DNA of 64,000 bases. It comes from JAKVBK01 sp022447275. Its GTDB lineage: Bacteria; Pseudomonadota; Alphaproteobacteria; Rhodobacterales; Rhodobacteraceae. The translations under genes and the position numbers were made by a program. Positions 62,167-64,000 of the stretch are shown here, piece by piece. A model generated the notes under the pieces. It saw only the letters and a list, made by a program, of their open reading frames with translations. It was not told the DNA's origin and searched no databases. Within the stretch, counting starts at the first letter, position 1. Each line of letters opens with the position of its first letter. The stretch covers positions 3,348,001-3,412,000 of the forward strand of contig CP138932.1 of NCBI GenBank assembly GCA_047125605.1, written 5' to 3'.

Positions 62167-63041
62167 CAGTTTAGGATCCCGGCGTGGCGCATGGCGGCCT
62201 GCATCGCATCCTTGACCGGATCGCTCAGGCCGACCAGCGGCGAACGCACCTCTTCGGAGCACTTGCCTAGAAGGGACAGCCCATATTTCGCGCCCGCAAG
62301 GCCAGGTTCGAGGAAAATGGCCTCGTGCAGGGGCATCAGCCGGTCCTGGTAAGCCAGCGCCTTGGCATAGTCGCCCGCAAGCGTCGCGGCCTGGAATTCT
62401 GCGCACAAGCGCGGCGCCACATTGGCCGTAACCGAGATGCAGCCCACGCCGCCATGGGCATTGAAGCCAAGGGCAGAGGCATCCTCGCCCGAAAGCTGAC
62501 AGAAATCAGGCCCACAGGTGATGCGCTGCTTGGACACCCGCGTGATATCGCCAGTGGCGTCCTTCACCCCGATGATCCGCGGCAGCTTTGCGAGCGCGCC
62601 CATCGTGTCCGGTGTCATGTCCACAACTGAACGGCCGGGAATGTTGTAGATGATGATCGGCAGATCGCAGCATTCGTGCAGGGCGGTGAAATGGGCGATC
62701 AGCCCGGCCTGCGTCGGCTTGTTGTAGTAGGGTGTCACGACCAGCCCGGCGGCAGCGCCGACTTTTTCGGCGTGTTGCAGAAAGCGCACGGACTCAACCG
62801 TGTTGTTGCTGCCTGCGCCAGCAATCACCGGGATGCGCCCGGCGGCGGCTTTCACCGTCTGCTCCACCACGGTTTCGTGCTCGGCGTGGGTCAGGGTGGG
62901 GCTTTCGCCGGTGGTGCCAACCGGCACAAGCCCGGCCGACCCCTCGGAAATATGCCACTCGACCAAGGATCCGAGCGTTTCGAGGTCCAGTGCGCCGTGT
63001 TTAAACGGTGTCACCAGGGCTGGAATGGACCCTTTGAACAT
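62166..63041 (-). CDS. dapA: 4-hydroxy-tetrahydrodipicolinate synthase
   Basis: The product is 291 residues. MFKGSIPALVTPFKHGALDL, PVGTTGESPTLTHAEHE, IIYNIPGRSVVDMTPDTM with the active-site Tyr, and GVKDATGDITRV with the Schiff-base Lys fit DapA. It condenses pyruvate with aspartate semialdehyde, the first step toward diaminopimelate and lysine; dapF is 43 kb away in this window. GGAGG upstream sets the ATG at 63041; the frame is open further upstream without similarity. Confidence 0.95.
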   Translation of the reverse strand: MFKGSIPALVTPFKHGALDLETLGSLVEWHISEGSAGLVPVGTTGESPTLTHAEHETVVEQTVKAAAGRIPVIAGAGSNNTVESVRFLQHAEKVGAAAGLVVTPYYNKPTQAGLIAHFTALHECCDLPIIIYNIPGRSVVDMTPDTMGALAKLPRIIGVKDATGDITRVSKQRITCGPDFCQLSGEDASALGFNAHGGVGCISVTANVAPRLCAEFQAATLAGDYAKALAYQDRLMPLHEAIFLEPGLAGAKYGLSLLGKCSEEVRSPLVGLSDPVKDAMQAAMRHAGILN

Positions 63042-63197
63042 GACGCTGCACCTCCGAGTTTGCTGTGGCGTTGGAAATCGCGCGGAACCTAGACCCAACT
63101 GATGAAAGATGGAAGGGGCGGCGCGCCTTTGCCGACAACTCTGTAAATGCCGGTGATGTGTCTTGCCGTGCGGGCCCGGGCACCGCATCTTCAGGAC

Positions 63198-64000
63198 ATG
63201 CGACCTATTGCTGTTAAAAAATGTCTGAAGCGACGCCAGGGGGCGCGGCAGGGCCTGACACGGGCCGGGGCGCTGCTGGCGGTTGCACTGCCTTTGCTTG
63301 GCCTTGTTCCTAGCGCGGGGCTGGCCCAATCGGGGCCGGCAGCTGTCAACGCCGCTCTCGAGGCCGTGGCGGCACGCGATTGGGCCCAGGCGCGTCGCCT
63401 TGCCGGGCAGGCAGGGCCAAGCGGTGCGGCGCTCATGCAGGATTTGGTGGAATGGCACCGATTGCGCCGAGCGGACAGCAATGCGGCCTTTGGGGATTAT
63501 GTCGCGTTTTTAGGCCGCAACGGTGATTGGCCGGGCCTGCCCTACATGCGCCGCCAGGGCGAGGCTGCGATCCCACCAGCTGCGTCCCCTCAAGACGTGT
63601 TCGCCTTCTTCGATGGCGCAGAGGCCCAGACCGGGCCAGGGGCTGTCCGTCTGATCGAGGCGCATCTTGCCCAATCCGAACAAGACACGGTAGAGGCATT
63701 GATCGTCGACACATGGCGCTCCAAAGCCCTTGGTCGGGTCGACCGGGAATCGCTGTTGGAGCGGTTTCCAGATATCTTGGCGCCCCACCACACGGCGCGG
63801 CTAGATGCGATGCTCTGGCAGGGACAGGAAGAGGAAGCACGGGCGATGTTCGCCCTTGTGCCCCCCGCCTGGCAGGCCCTTGCGGAAGCCCGGCTAGCCC
63901 TGCGGGCCGAGCGGGACGGGGTCGATACCCTGATCCGGGCCGTGCCGGCGGCCCTGAGCGATGATCCGGGCCTTGCCTATGAGCGGTTTCGCTGGCGCGT
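63198..64000 (+). CDS. Lytic murein transglycosylase, N-terminal part (cut by window edge)
   Basis: A frame from ATG 63198 runs open to the window edge (267 codons seen). A signal-peptide-like N-terminus (MRPIAVKKCLKRRQGARQGL..., then LLAVALPLLGLVPSAGLAQ) precedes a helical superhelix (ARDWAQARRLAGQAG, VDTWRSKALGRVDRESLLER, LDAMLWQGQEEEARAMF). This fits the U-shaped N-terminal domain of soluble lytic transglycosylases (Slt70-like), which cut glycan strands. The catalytic C-terminal domain lies outside the window, so the call rests on the N-terminal part. Confidence 0.8.
   Translation, partial: MRPIAVKKCLKRRQGARQGLTRAGALLAVALPLLGLVPSAGLAQSGPAAVNAALEAVAARDWAQARRLAGQAGPSGAALMQDLVEWHRLRRADSNAAFGDYVAFLGRNGDWPGLPYMRRQGEAAIPPAASPQDVFAFFDGAEAQTGPGAVRLIEAHLAQSEQDTVEALIVDTWRSKALGRVDRESLLERFPDILAPHHTARLDAMLWQGQEEEARAMFALVPPAWQALAEARLALRAERDGVDTLIRAVPAALSDDPGLAYERFRWR

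Noticed and set aside
1..64000. CRISPR arrays, prophage, toxin-antitoxin or defence islands, secondary-metabolite clusters
   Set aside because: No regularly spaced repeats, phage structural genes, cas genes, obvious toxin-antitoxin pairs or large synthase genes were found on either strand.

Overview
The window looks like an ordinary chromosomal segment of a marine Rhodobacteraceae (Roseobacter-type alphaproteobacterium). The evidence is a GC-rich, densely packed genome, the rnhB-ccrM gene pair, a GAAC-N7-GAAC alphaproteobacterial LexA box, a petABC bc1 operon, a VPLPA-CTERM sorting signal and protein sequences typical of that group. One tRNA (Lys, TTT) is present. There is no rRNA, CRISPR array or intact insertion sequence. 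The species cannot be named from this window.

Layout. 1-3 kb: DNA repair (thioredoxin end, xth, SOS-boxed imuB). 3-9 kb: glutathione-dependent formaldehyde dehydrogenase, a GNAT, a NYN-LOTUS RNA-binding protein and a coupled triad of membrane protein, MoxR ATPase and VWA protein. 8.7-12.4 kb: a decaying exopolysaccharide/surface locus with manC, a wecG-like gene broken by a stop, and a HAF-repeat VPLPA-CTERM protein broken by three indels and a stop. 12.5-17.4 kb: a coupled envelope operon of an RND/MMPL exporter, a LolA-like lipoprotein carrier and a beta-barrel with five LPxGLGG repeats. 17.4-17.8 kb: an IS3-family relic beside tRNA-Lys. 18-21.5 kb: dapF-mtaB, a PaiB-like protein and a GST. 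21.5-25.7 kb: a beta-barrel protein and petABC. 25.7-30.5 kb: aroC, a membrane-tethered winged-helix regulator with a small secreted partner, rnhB and ccrM. 30.7-40.4 kb: fadH, glnK-amtB, a class A PBP and a type I secretion ABC/MFP pair. 40.6-51.6 kb: mlaA-mlaC, RidA, a phosphodiesterase, a COG3146 GNAT, phhB, a peroxiredoxin, a ferredoxin reductase, rsmD, a 972-residue DUF1963-like protein and a hemolysin III protein. 51.9-64 kb: an orphan TRAP DctP, map, sfsA, a CinA-like protein, a GNAT, an AhpD-like protein, an OmpA-like protein, a LysR regulator, an aromatic aminotransferase, sseA, smpB, trmO-like, dapA and the start of a lytic transglycosylase.

No defence island, prophage or biosynthetic cluster is visible. 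The most interesting signals are small or hidden. They are the clustered gene decay around manC, the IS3 fossil next to the tRNA, an SOS-boxed imuB without imuA or dnaE2 beside it, the repeat-bearing beta-barrel in an RND operon, a membrane-bound winged-helix regulator, a secreted protein built from two matched Cys-x17-Cys modules, a dispersed intergenic repeat near gene ends, and a DapF with Ser where the second catalytic Cys is expected.
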